Assembly (NCBI GenBank): GCA_015499995.1
Contig: JADNRV010000001.1
Location: forward strand, 930,001-994,000
Length of the DNA: 64,000 nt
Direction of reading: 5' to 3'
Origin: Flammula alnicola
Lineage: Eukaryota; Basidiomycota; Agaricomycetes; Agaricales; Strophariaceae
The notes below the pieces were generated by a model. The model saw only the letters and a list, made by a program, of their open reading frames with translations, was not told the DNA's origin and did no database searches. Both the position numbers and the translations under genes were made by a program. This document shows positions 21,862 through 34,446 of this stretch, in pieces; the first letter of the stretch is position 1, and the number at the start of each line of letters is the position of its first letter.

Positions 21862-24208
21862 TTATGAGGACAACAAGCTCGGCCACTTGAGTTTCAAGCC
21901 TTCAAGCCAGCGCATATACAACAGTTCTGCGATGGGCGACTTCCGTGATGGTGATGATTCATGTGGAAGTACTCCGGGTGTTGAAGCCAGAGAGGCGGTA
22001 GGACTTGATGTCGTTGGCAGGCCAGATATCTCTTCCTGCTCCTCAGTAACCACCAAGCCCTTTGAGGTCATCTCGCTCTTGCGGATAATCCGTTTATGAG
22101 GGAACAACCCTCGCGATGTTTGGACATGTTGCTTTACAGCAGGGTTACTGAAGAGTCATGAATTTGAGGGTCAGAAGGGTGGTCTGCATACAGGTAAAAA
22201 GGGAAACATACTCATTGATGCCTTGCAATATATCCAGGATAACGTTGTACGCTAGCTCAGGGTTTGCGTCCTTGAGCTCAGCGAATCCTCGTTGAAGCAT
22301 ACTCAGCGACTCGATCTCGCGAGCATCCATATCATCGTGGATTTGCTGAGAAGCATATATCAGCAACGTGCCAGAATATTTTGTAAAGAAAAAATCTCAC
22401 ATTACCAAGTACCGGAAGGACAACTTCGTCGACCAAAGACCGCCCAGCTTTAGCCATTTCGCTAACAGACCGTTTATGCACCGTGGGCGAACGAGGGGAA
22501 GAAAGTCCACCATCCTTTCGCATACTGCCGACGAATTCTGATGACAATCTGAGAGAGCCAGCAGGATCGACCTTTTTAATGGGCCGTATTGTATCAACCC
22601 CAGTGCCTAGATCAGCCTCTCTCAGCACAGTCCCGGGCCCTTCAATAGAAGTGCGAGCGGCATATGAAGCACGTCTTGATGAGCGAACTGATCCAGAATA
22701 AGCTGGCGGTGCGCCTGAAAAGTAGAGCGATCAGTTATCTTGATAGGGCGCAGGAATCGAGGCTTTCTTACCTGCTGGTGCTTCATCAGGTTCTATATCT
22801 TTGTTTTCTGGCATACGAGGAGGCTTGATGACAACTGTTGAGTGTGCTGCATCGAGAATCATGCCCAGACCGTTGATTATCAGGGGATCACTTCCTTTAG
22901 TTGCAGCTCCCGTATCTATCGAGTCCTGGCCGTCAACGTCATCAAAAGATTCATCGTCTTCCGCCACCATGCCAGGAGGCAGAGAAAGATCGTTAATAGT
23001 ACCCCGAAACGTCCCAAGAGCTGAGATCGTTCTGACTGTATCGAAATTCCAATCGCTCCTCATCGTGTTGTTGGCATCCCATGTCGCGTTGCTCCTCACA
23101 GAAGCATGGTTAACCTGTCCTCCCTTGGGCGGAGAACGCGCTCGATAGTCTTGATATCGTTCAATAAGTTCCGTTAGATAGGAAGTCTTCTTTGCTCCTC
23201 GAATGAACCTGTGTTGGAGGAGTTCATTTGCAGATGGGCGCTGCCGTGATGTCAGTTCTGTCAGGGCGATCAGAATGAACACGAGCTTACCAGTTGTGGG
23301 TCCTTTGTTAAACATTGAACCACAAAATCCTTGAAGGTAGCAGAGAAAGCGCCTTCCAGCACTGGAGGCTTGGCCTTGGGTATCAGGAACAACACACGCA
23401 TTGGGTGATACTCCGCAAGCGGCGGCTCCCCCTTCGCCATCTCGATGGCCGTAATCCCCAAACTCCACATGTCGGCCTTGGCATCGTATCCTGCCTGCCG
23501 AATAACTTCGGGAGCCATCCAAAAGGGAGTTCCCACGAATGTATGCCGAAGGGTGTTTGTGAGTTGGGCGGCCACACCGAAGTCCGCAAGCTTGACTTTC
23601 CCCGACGACGAGAGGAGGACGTTGGCGGCCTTGATATCTCGGTGGATGGTGCCTTCAGTGTGTAGGTAATCTAGTCCCAACAGAAGCTCGCGGCAGATAA
23701 CAGCGATATGTGCTTCCGAGAATGTGCCAGGCTTCAAGAGGTCCAGGCATGAACCGCCGGCTAGATACTCCATGATAATCCATAGCTTATAGTTTACAAC
23801 GAATGAACCATAGTATCGCGTAACGTATTCCGAATCGCATTGCGCAAGGCTTGCTATTTCTTGCTGTATTTCCGAGATGTCGTCGTCGGAATCTTCGAGG
23901 TCTGTAACAAGTGGGAAATTAGAAGCTAGCGAGTGAAAGAGCTTAACAACCGCACCGATCTGCTTGACTGCTACAATCTGCTTCGTCTCATTGTGGATTG
24001 CCTTGTAGACGACTCCGAAGCTTCCAGTCCCCAATTTCTCAAGCAGGGTGTACTGACTCGCAGGATTGCTGCTTGGGATGGGGTAGGGCTCCCGCGGTCG
24101 GTTCTTCTGCTCGACTTGGGGAGAGGGAGGGTTCGACCGAGAGGAGGCCTTGAGCTGGGGATTAGGATCGTCAATCCGGGACTGTTTCCTCAGTAGAGCA
24201 GGCGGCAT
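21862..24208 (-). CDS. Ste20-family kinase, GCK-III type (Nak1/Kic1/Sid1-like)
   Basis: These kinases act above NDR kinases in polarity (MOR/RAM) or septation (SIN) networks. The N-terminal catalytic domain is complete: glycine loop GTGSFGVV, lysine [18 protein letters not shown], catalytic [11 protein letters not shown], metal-binding [27 protein letters not shown] and the Ste20-type [17 protein letters not shown]. Then comes an acidic linker ([12 protein letters not shown]) and a Ser-rich tail. A C-terminal helical segment ([14 protein letters not shown].. [14 protein letters not shown]) resembles the dimerisation/Mo25-associated tail of this group. Several short GT-AG introns interrupt it, one between VAVKQI and DLED. 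The start [10 protein letters not shown] is the first Met before the conserved region; an upstream in-frame Met at 24337 is less likely. Nak1 versus Sid1 cannot be decided by eye. Confidence 0.88.
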
Positions 24209-24913
24209 GGTAAAGGGAAGAAAAGAAGTGGGTGTTAACGTCAAGAATCTCTCTCTGACCTCATGGGTCGATGATGACCAAAGAAAGGTTATCACACGTG
24301 AACCATCTTCTACCGCCGTGATTGGAGTTGACAACAATCCATAAATACACCCAGGCCAAGCAGCCTAGTAGAATCTAGTCATGACACAAGTACTCACCAT
24401 TGTCACTTGCAGATCCTTGAAAATAATATGTGCAGATATCGGGGATAAGGCAATACTGAAGAAAAGTCTAGCGCAAAAGCCGTCCGTGAGAGTCCGTGAG
24501 TAGTCGTGAAGGAGAACTAGAGAAACATGAGGTGAGATTTGATCAACTCTAATATCTGCGGTTGTTGCAATTCAAAGTGAACCGATTTAGGTTGAAACAA
24601 CAAGGGCGCGATGGACCCCTGACTGCCAGGAGAGACCAAGTACAACGCGGACAATGATCCTCGGGGACGTTACACGCGCTGAGTGGTCGCTTTTCGTTTC
24701 GAAACAGGGCAGCCATTGCATTACGTAATCACACAATCCACACAAGACGACTTCGAGTCTTGATCGCAGAACAGTTAACTGGGTCATCGGATTGTGGGGC
24801 ATGGATATGATGTATAGCTTGCAACATAAAGAGAGAGAAAACGGAGGGCAAACGGAAGTACAGCATAAGCATAACCCAAATCCAAAGTCACCATAGCTCA
24901 ACCGCAACACCAC
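24209..24913. other. Intergenic region: kinase promoter and RPL35 3' end
   Basis: Both flanking genes run leftward, so this 705 bp should contain the RPL35 terminator side and the kinase promoter and leader. A motif ATCTGCGG at 24554 recalls the shared motif at 15398 and 18278 but only in its first half. No coding potential seen. Confidence 0.5.
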
Positions 24914-25449
24914 TCATGCCTTCACCGCGTATTTCCTGATAGGGAAGTTCTGGTCCTTCTTCACTTGCTTCAGGGTCTTCAGCGACGCCTCGTGCTATAA
25001 AATAGAATATCAATAAACTGGAGTTATAGAGATATATGTGACGACGCACCTTGCTCAACCGCCGCCTGATCGCCCTCGTCTTCTTCGTTCGCAGATCCAG
25101 AGGAAGGAATTTCTTGTCCTTATAGTATTCGCGGAGATTTTGGCGAGCCTTCTGGTTCATTACGGTCAAGACCCGAGCAATTGACTTGCGGACAGCGGAG
25201 CTAAGAAAGGGCACATCAGCTCCTCCAAGAGTATCAGCAGACGACGTGAATAGTCACATTTTTGTCAACTTCGATGCTGAACCTCCGGCGATCTTCTGCA
25301 CTCGCAGAGTGAGGAGTTCATTCTTCAACTCCAGGAGTTGCTTGGACAGGTCATTCTTGGATCTAGAAACCGCGTTCAATCTTCCATCATGTCCAACCGT
25401 CCCTTCGTACGCACTTGGATTGGAGCTCGTAGGCCTTGACTTTTGCCAT
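24914..25449 (-). CDS. RPL35: 60S ribosomal protein L35 (uL29)
   Basis: uL29 sits at the ribosomal exit tunnel, where SRP and NAC dock. Four exons on the minus strand join [41 protein letters not shown], a block [36 protein letters not shown], and [26 protein letters not shown]. This matches the eukaryotic L35 pattern from end to end (about 124 residues). An ACAG acceptor 10 bp before the ATG suggests an additional intron in the 5' leader, common in fungal ribosomal protein genes. The intron that follows only 35 coding bases is also typical. Its divergent neighbour is HIS6, 299 bp away. Confidence 0.95.
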
Positions 25450-25748
25450 TTTGGTAGGATCTGTAATAACACATTAAATCAGCATTCCGATGATAAACAT
25501 GCTGCAGGAATGCGGGAGTCTCCTCCAAGGTCCAGAGTGACCTCGGACAGCAATATGAAGCAGCGAACAACGATAATTTACTCACCTTGAGGGACGTCGT
25601 GCTTTACAGTGACCAAATTGACGATTCCGCATTTGCGGCCTGAACCTTATTTTGTGAACTGTAAAGCTGCTCCCACGCCACGGTGGTCCGGCTTGCATCT
25701 TATCTAACCGGAACCAATTAGCACCCATAATCTTATCTCGTTTAACCA

Positions 25749-27027
25749 TGTCTGCCACTCGCAGCAGCCTATTCAGACCATGCATTGATTTGCACAACGG
25801 CCAGGTAAAACAGATCGTCGGAGGAACACTTTCCGACAAGTCACCAGACACTCTGAGAACCAATTTCGTCGCAAGGTGCATCCCCTCTCTGGCGCAAATG
25901 CATTGATGAACCAACTACTTCAGCACAGGCAGAGCGCGGGTGAATTCGCTCAAATATATAAACAGCATAACCTTGAAGGTGGACATGTTATTAAACTCGG
26001 ACCGGGGAATGACGCAGCTGCTCTCCAAGCGTTATCGGCGTGGCCAGGTTCGATGGACGCTACCCATCCTCCGTTTCTTACTAACAATTTGAGAAAGCTC
26101 AGGTGGGCTGCAAGTGGGCGGCGGAATCAACGATAAGAACGCGAAATACTGGATAGATGCTGGGGCTAGCAAAGTAAGAATTTACCCTACCTTTCCTCGA
26201 ACAGGTTATTGACTACATCTTGAAGGTGATCGTCACTTCCTACCTCTTCCCTGAAGCTAAATTTACCCTCGAGCATCTCAAGTCCATTTCTTCTGCTATT
26301 GGTAAAGACCGTCTGGTTGTTGATGTCAGGTAAGCTCCGAACCTTGGTTGTCAGGAATTAGCTAGACAAAAATACTTCAGCTGTCGTCGAAGAGGAGATA
26401 AATGGCTCGTCGCTATGAACAAGTGGCAAGACATCACAGACATGGAAGTGTCCAAAGGTATGATGCCCCGTAATTATCCTTGCCAAAACTTTCAACTGAC
26501 GTCTTTAAAGATTCATTGGATATGCTGTCGGAGTATTGTAGGTGTGTTCGTACGAAGCCTTCTATCTCGACCCCGTTAACTAGTCTACAGCGAATTCCTG
26601 ATCCACGCTGCAGACGTCGAAGGCTTATGCCAAGGAATAGACACAAACCTAGTGCAAAGTAGGTTGACAGGCTCGTCCACATATAATTCCTTGTCTCATT
26701 GTCAATCGAGAACTCGGCGAATGGGTAACGATCCCGACCACCTACGCTGGAGGAGCTAAAGGTAAAATATGGAACATTATATAACCATTGATTGCTTAAG
26801 GGCCCGCAGACATCTCTGACCTGGCCCTGGTTGATCGACTATCCGGAGGACGAGTGGACCTGACATATGGAAGGCGAGTATATATTCTCGATATCTAGAA
26901 CACCACGGATAACCTAGATAAAACGACTAGCGCGCTTGACATGTTCGGGGGTACACAGGTCAAATTCAATGATCTGGTCAGGGAAAATTCTGTTCGACAA
27001 GCCAAAAACAAGGCAACCTCATCATGA
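25749..27027 (+). CDS. HIS6: ProFAR isomerase of histidine synthesis
   Basis: This is the 1-(5-phosphoribosyl)-5-[(5-phosphoribosylamino)methylideneamino]imidazole-4-carboxamide isomerase (HisA type, fungal form), the fourth step of histidine synthesis, a TIM barrel. Conserved pieces in order: [132 protein letters not shown] and VDLTYGS.. [12 protein letters not shown]. At least eight small introns cut it. The first acceptor is CACAG at about 25927, which gives TNFVARQSAGEF. The penultimate coding junction uses a GC donor (26874 GCGAGT) with acceptor ACTAG at 26930; GT alternatives break the frame. It converges tail-to-tail with the transhydrogenase gene, 51 bp apart. Confidence 0.93.
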
Positions 27028-27078
27028 AGATACGGATAATATATACAAACTTGGCATTTCGTTCAACGACACATACAG

Positions 27079-29240
27079 TTAGTATTCCAGCGAGCGCTCC
27101 ATGATTTTCAGCAAGTGTTCTTTCCCGTCCGATCCAATAACATCCCCAATTCCGGGTGCTAGGTCGAGGACACGTCTTTGAGGTAAAGTCCCCTCTACCA
27201 ATTTTTCGACGTCGCTCTGTTTGTATCTGGACCTCATTATTAGACAACTTCGATGAAAATTGTTATAAAGCTCACCCAACAGCCTTCAATCCACGAGGAA
27301 CTCCTAGGCCATCCAGGAAGCGAGCAATGGATTCGTACAAATGAGCACCCAACTCCCTGTCAGGAATCCTGGTGATAGACGAATCGGAAACAGTTGTTCC
27401 GTTAAAGATAGCCAATGCTTGGCGATGACGCTCAGGCGACGAAGGTGCGGTGAATTGGAAGACTAGAAGATGCCACGATAAATGAACTTTGAGTCTTCAA
27501 ACGTTTAAACATGCAAACTGACCTGCAGGACCTGTCAGTGCGACGCTGGTTATCAATAGTCAGCAAGCGTGATATTGATAAAATGCACAAGTATCGTTAC
27601 CTGATACCATGAGGTATAATGGGAAGGTCTGTAACGTATCCGGGATGCTTGTATTTGGGTCCCTTCTTGTTCAATCCCGAAATCTGAGGACAAGAGATGA
27701 GACTGGAAGAACAAAAACATGGGATACATGAGGCTTGCCGGGTAGCTCATTCCATGGCACAAATGGACACCAGCGTTACCAAAGCCTATACCTGCGAATG
27801 AAGAAGCTAGACTGTGGGGAGTGCATCAGTTGCTGAAATACGAAAACTCGGAGTGAAAATCACGCACAGCATTTGCTTGCGAGCCTCGCCATCATTGGGG
27901 TTCTTCGCTATGCGAGGAAGATTGGTGACGGTGGTTTGGAGAGCCCAGAGAGAGAAGATGTCAGCAACAGGGTTACTTCCTTGGTATGCAGGTCGAAGAA
28001 TTGGGTTCGCAGGACGAGGAGTGCGTTCAGTGTAGCTGTTACAAATGTCATCACACTTCTTCTGGCCATAAGGCTATGAAATTTACGTACGGAATCGCGG
28101 TGTAACTTTCCATGCTATGGAACAGAACATCCAAGCCTGCACTAATTTGCACAGCAGTTGGGCAGGATTCGGTGTTATGGGTATCCTATAACCGAAAATT
28201 AAACCGTAACTCCGTTCCCAGTCAAGACGCAACTTACCACAATGCCCAAGACCGGCTTCAAGGCACGGTTAGCGATACCAGTCTTAAATGAACGCGAAGT
28301 AATATCAAGAATAGCCGTTCCCGTAGTCTCTGATCCAGTACCAGCGGTTGTGGGTATTGCGATAAGTGGTCGTAAAGACTTTGTGATAGGGAGACCCTTT
28401 CCAATAGGAGCATTGATGAAATCCATGAGATCCGAATCCTTGTAGACCGTGAACCTAATTCCGGAAAGAAAAGTAAACCATTCATCGGAGGAGATTGTTA
28501 AGATGGCACGAGGACATACAAATTAGCAGCCTTAGCCGTGTCAATAACACTTCCTCCTCCAACGCTGCGCAGAGATATTCGTAAGAGTTATGCGCGTGTG
28601 CGCGTTGGAAAAGCTGAACGCACGCCAAGAAATGACTGAAGTCGTGTTCGCGAGCCCATGCGATTGCGTTGCGCCAACTTTCTTCTGTTGGTTCTGCAAC
28701 TACACGATCGTATACTTCGAAGGGAAGGTCTGTTTGTCCTTCGAGAGCAGCGATTGCCTATTTTCGGGATATAAATAGGGGCCACGTTGTGTTAGGGATG
28801 ACCCACGGTTTGCATTGGCTTAAGTTTCGCGACGTTGGGATCGGTGAAGACTCCAACCTGAGTACGTCGATAGGTTAATAAGAAAGTAACACAGAGCACG
28901 AGTCTCGCGATTACCTTACGAGCTCCCATATTTTTGAGATCCATCCCAACTTCGGCCGTTACACCATCGCCAAACCTCAAGTTGGATGCAGCGACCTAAA
29001 TCATGAGAGGTAAGACGCGTCAAAGGTCATTATTTCGATGGATAATGACTATTGGAAACGCGCCTCAAAAGCATACTCCTTTTCAACAGTGGTAATTGGA
29101 GTAGCGAAGTTCCTTAGTTGGTTGATGGTTTGAAGCTGACCATGAGCAGGCATGGATGGACGACAACCATGACAAGGACACGAGGAATGCTGAGATGCAT
29201 TAATGAGACGCAAGATGGAGTTCCGGGAAGCTGTAGCCAT
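27079..29240 (-). CDS. Hydroxyacid-oxoacid transhydrogenase, iron-type ADH family (ADHFE1-like), mitochondrial
   Basis: ADHFE1 couples oxidation of 4-hydroxybutyrate to reduction of 2-oxoglutarate, giving succinate semialdehyde and 2-hydroxyglutarate. The N-terminus ([20 protein letters not shown].. and CPCHGC) is basic, hydroxylated and poor in acids, as in a mitochondrial presequence. Family blocks follow: YAFE.. [69 protein letters not shown], the metal-site helix [35 protein letters not shown] with the His ligands, and [13 protein letters not shown]. At least nine short introns are used. The gene ends ERSLEY. ADH4-type plain alcohol dehydrogenases lack the presequence and several of these blocks, so ADHFE1 is favoured. 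Confidence 0.87.
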
Positions 29241-29793
29241 AGCCAGTACTGAACGACGAAATGAATGGGAGAGAGAGCAAGCTTGAGAATGCGAGTCCGA
29301 CCCTATTGTACATAGGAACCGGTGACCCGGACATCAGAATGTGGGGAAACAGATTTAGGCAAATGCCGAGCCCGCCGATAGCGCGCGCCGCGCCCCCTGA
29401 CAGCCCCTGACTTTATCGGGCTACGCCGAGTTAAGCATAATCAGCGTTACTAACTGTTAGTCTATTAGCCTCTCGCATAGCGACGGGTCAGATAAACGGA
29501 GCGCTCACCGTCAGAGATTTTGACGCTATGTATATGATCTGTCGGGAAAGGATAGAAATAAAGCAGTCTCACATATATCTATGGACCAAGCGCGAAAACA
29601 AAAGATTTACATACTATTTCTGCGCAGTCGTTCAAGAACATCAAAAGTCCAAACAAGAACCACGGAAGATTTGAGCTTTGTGTCAGACGACGACCACGGT
29701 CGAGTCCTCCGTCAGGTTCTCCCTCCCCCCTCCCTCTCCTTGTATTTCGACACGCTCTTTTGTCTAGTATCCCTCCTTATTTCCCCTCACCCC
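29241..29793. promoter_or_regulatory. Divergent promoter region, transhydrogenase / aspartic protease
   Basis: This 553-bp gap separates head-to-head genes. It contains a CG-rich segment (GCGCGCGCCGCGCC near 29380) and, before the protease start, a pyrimidine-rich leader (CTCCCTCCCCCCTCCC near 29720), a common feature of fungal core promoters. No gene seen. Confidence 0.45.
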
Positions 29794-32071
29794 ATGAAGC
29801 TCTCTATTCCCTTTTCTTTGGCACTTATGGTTGCGGTGTCATCAGCCCATAAGTTCACCGTCAAGAAAGTCAAACACTCGGATCCACTTCAGCGACGGTC
29901 ACCAGTCTACTCTCCATCAGACCTACAAATTAACGTCGACGCGGCAACTACTAGTAATTCTACCTTCGATCTTAGGTGTGTTCTTCGTTCCAGCGACTTT
30001 TCGGGGAGCGCTGACATGGGCCATTAGCTCCATACATGACTTGATATACCTAGCCAACGTAAGGGCAAATATGTCCTGAACTGAGAACGCTTCTTACCTC
30101 TTCCTTCTGCTTCAGGTTACTGTTGGAGGCGTCGGTCAGTGTCTTCCAGCTTCGAAGAACCTCCTGTACTGAATTCGTCCTGCTCTAGTATACTCCGTAC
30201 AACTCGACACAGGTTCTTCTGATCTGTTTATCAAAGGAGATACTTATCCAATACCGAACACCAATGAGACGGTCCGTGCATTTTATCTTCCTACGTTCTA
30301 CCGTGGAAGCTGATAGATTCTGCAGACACTCACGTACAACCTTACTGTGAGTACATATCTGAAGCGCTTATTGTGTATTTCTCAGGTCCTCGACCATTTA
30401 GTACGCAATCGGTTGGGCATCAGGTCATATTGCTTATGCTCCTGTAGAGTTTGTTGGGTGAGTGTCTTCTTCCTGTAATCCGCAGTCCGCTTGGATGCCC
30501 TTACGAACGCTTCGCATCTAGCATCCCTGTCCCCTCGCAAGCGTTCCTTGACGCCGATAAAGTAAACAATCCTGCCTTTGGTTATGGAGCTCAGGGAATT
30601 GCAGGATTGGGGTTCACTCGTCTCTCCTCAATCGACCTGGAGGTCAACAGCACATCATCGTCGACTGGTCGCAGCTTGCTCTACAACCTTTTCGCCGCTA
30701 ACCCTGCAGAACAAAATTTCATTGCTTTTGCGTTGCAACGGAGCTCAGATCCTCAGGATGATGTTGAGGGTAGCTTTGCTATCGGTACTTGTTTTGGCAC
30801 TTATCTCTCAAAACTTCACTGAACTAATACTCGGTTACTCTAGGTGAACTCGAACCTGCATATGCTGCCGTCGCTGGAAATGAACACATCTCAACTTGGC
30901 CGATTAATTCGCCATATCGATGGAACGTGCTACTAGACGCAGTGATCGTAAATGACACTATAACTGTGCCCACAACCAAGGTCGTAGGGGCGCCAAGCAA
31001 CAAGGCTGTTGTCCTTATGGACAGTGGTTCATCATACACGTATGCGATTTTAATCACTCCATAAACCTTTAATTTGCTAAGGGAGGACCAGGTATGCACC
31101 CAAGGAAATCTGCGATGCGATATATGGCGGTGTTGCTGGTGCTGCCTTTGATTCATCACTCGGTTATTGGAGAGTCCCTTGTTCTGCTGAAATCGACATG
31201 GCGCTTCAAATAGGGTTCGTCTGTTTTAATTTTGATAACAATATTTTTAGTCACACAACTATTCTTAGTGGACAAGTCTTTCCCATCCACCCATTGGATG
31301 TCAATCCATCAACAGCTGTGGACCCCACTTTGTGCATCGGGTCATTTGTTCCCCAATCGTTTAACATTGGAACCGATTTGTATGTCCATATACCCCTCAC
31401 GGGAATATTCTGCTGACCGATTTTCTAGCGATTGGTTGATTGGGGACAACTTCTTGCGATCTGTCTACTCTGTCTATGATTTCGGAGACTTCGACTCAAC
31501 TGGACAGATGGGTAACCCCTACATGAAGCTTCTCTCCGTCATCGATGCAGACCAAGCGTCTGTTGATTTCCATGATCAACGAGGAGGCACGCCCAGGACA
31601 AACATCACCTATAGTGGCCTGAACGGCATTTCCGTCGCCCCATCCTTCTCCATCTCGACTGATATCTCCAATTCACTTGAGCTGATTGGAAAATTCATCC
31701 CCGCGATGCTGGGCATCGTTGCACTCAATGCTCTTATTCTGATCGTTTGCTGCACCGTATGGCTTATCAATTTCATCCGAAAGCGAAGGTTGCGCCCTGT
31801 CGCCAGGACGCCCCGCGCCCGAATGAGCCCAATGCCTCCTGTCGATGTCCGATTGAGCCGAGCACCGTCCCATGATTCTAGTAATTCTGGGATGGTACCG
31901 ATGCCCATGAATCCCAGGAACACCTACGTTGCTGGGTCCCCCAATAGCCCTCATACCTATGAGCCTGTCTCTATGGCATTTACGGAGGACACCTTTGTAC
32001 CACCATCCCCCGCGTTCCACGGCTTCGGAAAAGGTGTCCAGTCAGGCGACAGACCCAAATCCGTTGCATAG
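29794..32071 (+). CDS. Pepsin-family (A1) aspartic protease with C-terminal membrane anchor
   Basis: This is a secreted or cell-surface acid protease. The signal peptide is MKLSIPFSLALMVAVSSA, then a basic propeptide (HKFTVKKVKH.. LQRRSP). The first catalytic motif is VQLDTGSSDLF, made by splicing at a G/GT junction, and the second is VVLMDSGSSYTY. Supporting A1 features are GIAGLGFTRLSS, the Cys pair region with WRVPCSAEID.. LCIGSF, and WLIGDNFLRSVYSVYDF. After the protease domain comes a hydrophobic helix (AMLGIVALNALILIVCCTVWLI) followed by an arginine-rich stop-transfer sequence (RKRRLRP) and a Ser/Pro-rich cytoplasmic tail of about 90 residues. Most fungal yapsins use GPI anchors; a single-span helix with a tail is less usual. 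About eight introns cluster in the 5' half, and one 3' junction near 31431 is approximate. Confidence 0.88.
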
Positions 32072-32339
32072 GCAGATGATTTATGGCTTTTTATGGACAA
32101 TTCTACTTGCTGTGCATGTTCGATAAGACGATTTTTTAATAAGAGTAGTGAGCATGGACTATTTGCGGCGTACTATGTTGCTATCTAGTATCTAATTATA
32201 TCCGTTTGTTTTCGAGGATCCCTACATTAAATTCCCGTTGAGCACCATTATATGTCTATGTCACAGTAAGTGAAATCACCCGCAGAAGCTCACGAAACAG
32301 CAAATGTCCGAGAAAACCATTACATGTAGTGGGTTGTGT

Positions 32340-34446
32340 TTAAGAAGTCGACCGGTGCTTTCGAGGTTGTGCAGACCGGCTTCCCTTGCTTGGAGACTGA
32401 TTGTCTTTTGCTCCTGCTACTGCTTTTGAGGTTCCGCTATCCCAAACCTTGCTTTCGGCCTGCCGGGCCAAAGCCCTCCACTTTCCCGATTCTTCCGCCC
32501 TGGCGTACTTTCCCTTTTCCTCCAAAACATAGTTGACTGTATCCACAATTGCAGAAGCCAATTTCTTTCCAAACAAAGCTCTGTGCTTCACAGTTTTGGT
32601 CGTCTCATGTTGTTCATCCCCTCTCGAGCGCAAGAGCTCATCGAAGCCCAAGTAATCCACTATGCGCAAAGCCTGGCGCATATCCGCACGGTTCTTAGTC
32701 GCGAATGCAGCTCGGACCATCGAAGACATAATCTCTGTAGTTGGCGGGAGGTTTCGTCCAGGACCTCGCTTGTCCAACCTGGGGACTGCTGCAACTGCGC
32801 CGTCCTTGAAGTCATGCGCATGGTATCCGGTCATCAAGTCGAATGTTCGTGTGGCGGAATTCCAGTCTGGCCCGCGCCAGCAGGCTTGCATGACGAGGTT
32901 GTACGTCGTCAGTGATGGGCGGATTTTCGGGCCATTTTCGCCTGTGATTTCTTGGCGAAGCATCCATTCAAGCGTGTCGAGCGCATGATATGCAAGGCCC
33001 GGTTCATGTAAAGCAAGATCTGCTTTGAGAACTTCCTCCATATGTACTCGGTCCACGATGGATACGCCACCGAACTCCTCTGGTCTTCGCTTCACTTGTT
33101 GTAGGAACTGAGTGCAGACTGAGTAATTCTTGGTTCGATTGCAGAGTTTGAGGATGGCATTGAAGGATTCGGGTCGGAGAGGAAGTATACCAGACTGTGA
33201 AATTGTCTTGCCCACCTCCAAGCCATAGTACTGGGCTACAATCTTGAAAGCAAGGTCGTGGTCCATCTGGTTACCGCCTGACAAGGCTAACATAGCAGAA
33301 ACCACAGTATGTGAGTCGGGCGCGAGGCTTGGGTTCTTTTTTGCAGCCCTGACCAATTGGTTCCACAGGAGCCGAGCGTCTGCAGCAACCTTGACGCTTC
33401 CTTCTACCGTGTCGCTCTTTGCAGCGGCGATCGCCTGGAACATAGCTGTGAAGATATATTGGTTGGGCGCCATAGGACCATCCTGGTCCATGGCGTAATA
33501 GACATCGAATATCTCTTGATACTCTCCTGCGTTTCCTAGTATTCGAATGTACCCCGCAAGCGGATCAACCGAAAGTTCCGCGTCTTGAGGGTCGATTCTT
33601 TTGACGGAAGATATATGTCGTTGAAAGCTTTCGTATAATGATCGGGCATTTGCAAGTTGCTTCGGATGGGTAGACCACTGTTCGATACGCGACAATCCAG
33701 AGAAGAATGTCTGGAAGGTCCGTATAGTAGGACTGAAGCCTCTTCTTTTCATCTATTAATCGTATGTTAAATGTATATGAGGAAATAGCATAGGATGTAC
33801 TCACGTCAACAAAAAGTTGATAAGCCAATTGGTATCTCTTCGCTTTCAGTGACTCCCATATCAAAGTGTTCCACACTGGGGTGTTTTGAGCATCCAATGG
33901 CGCGTTTTTCAACATGAATACAGCGTCATCGACTTTTCCTGCCTCGCAGAGTTTTTTCAGCCTGCTAGAAAGCACGTGGGGTTCGAGGAGGCGAACTTCT
34001 GACTTCGGGGTTTCATTGGAAGCGTCGTAATGTCGAGAACGATAGGTAGAAGAAGGTGCTTTCAATGGCGAAGGTTTACTTTCAGTGTTTTGCTTGCCAG
34101 GATGCCCAGGAGAAATGGTTTTTGTTGCTGGCCTTCCTTGAAGTTGTTGCCGCCGCAGAAAGCGAGGCAATTGCGCAAGCTCTGAATCTCGAGCAGTATT
34201 TGACCGTGGTGAATGCCGCGTGGACGCAAATCTACGGCTGGCGGGTGGCAATCGCGATGAACTAGGAGTCGAATGACTTTCCAAAGTACTGGTCGAGAGA
34301 GGTGTTCGCGCGTTCTGTGGTAAATGGCGTGCATCCAGCCATGTCGAGAACGATTTCAAGAAAAAGTAGCGAGAGTTCGATGACGACAGAACGCGTTCTA
34401 GTGCAACGTTCCCATGAGAGATGGTCCCTTTCGCATTCCGAAGCAT
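32340..34446 (-). CDS. Pentatricopeptide-repeat protein, probably mitochondrial
   Basis: Two exons, about 685 residues, are joined by one 54-nt intron after YQLFVD. The first 110 residues are rich in Ser, Arg and Pro with few acids, consistent with mitochondrial import. Then helix-pair repeats appear, such as LKKLCEAGKVDDAVFMLKNAP, TPVWNTLIWESLKAKRYQLAYQLF, GYIRILGNAGEYQEIFDVYY, NQYIFTAMFQAIAAAKS, and TTYNLVMQACWRGPDWNSAT. The tail is basic (KGSRSAQPRKHRSTS). PPR proteins bind organellar RNA for stability, processing or translation. The particular target is not predictable. The neighbouring protease gene converges on it, 268 bp away. Confidence 0.8.
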
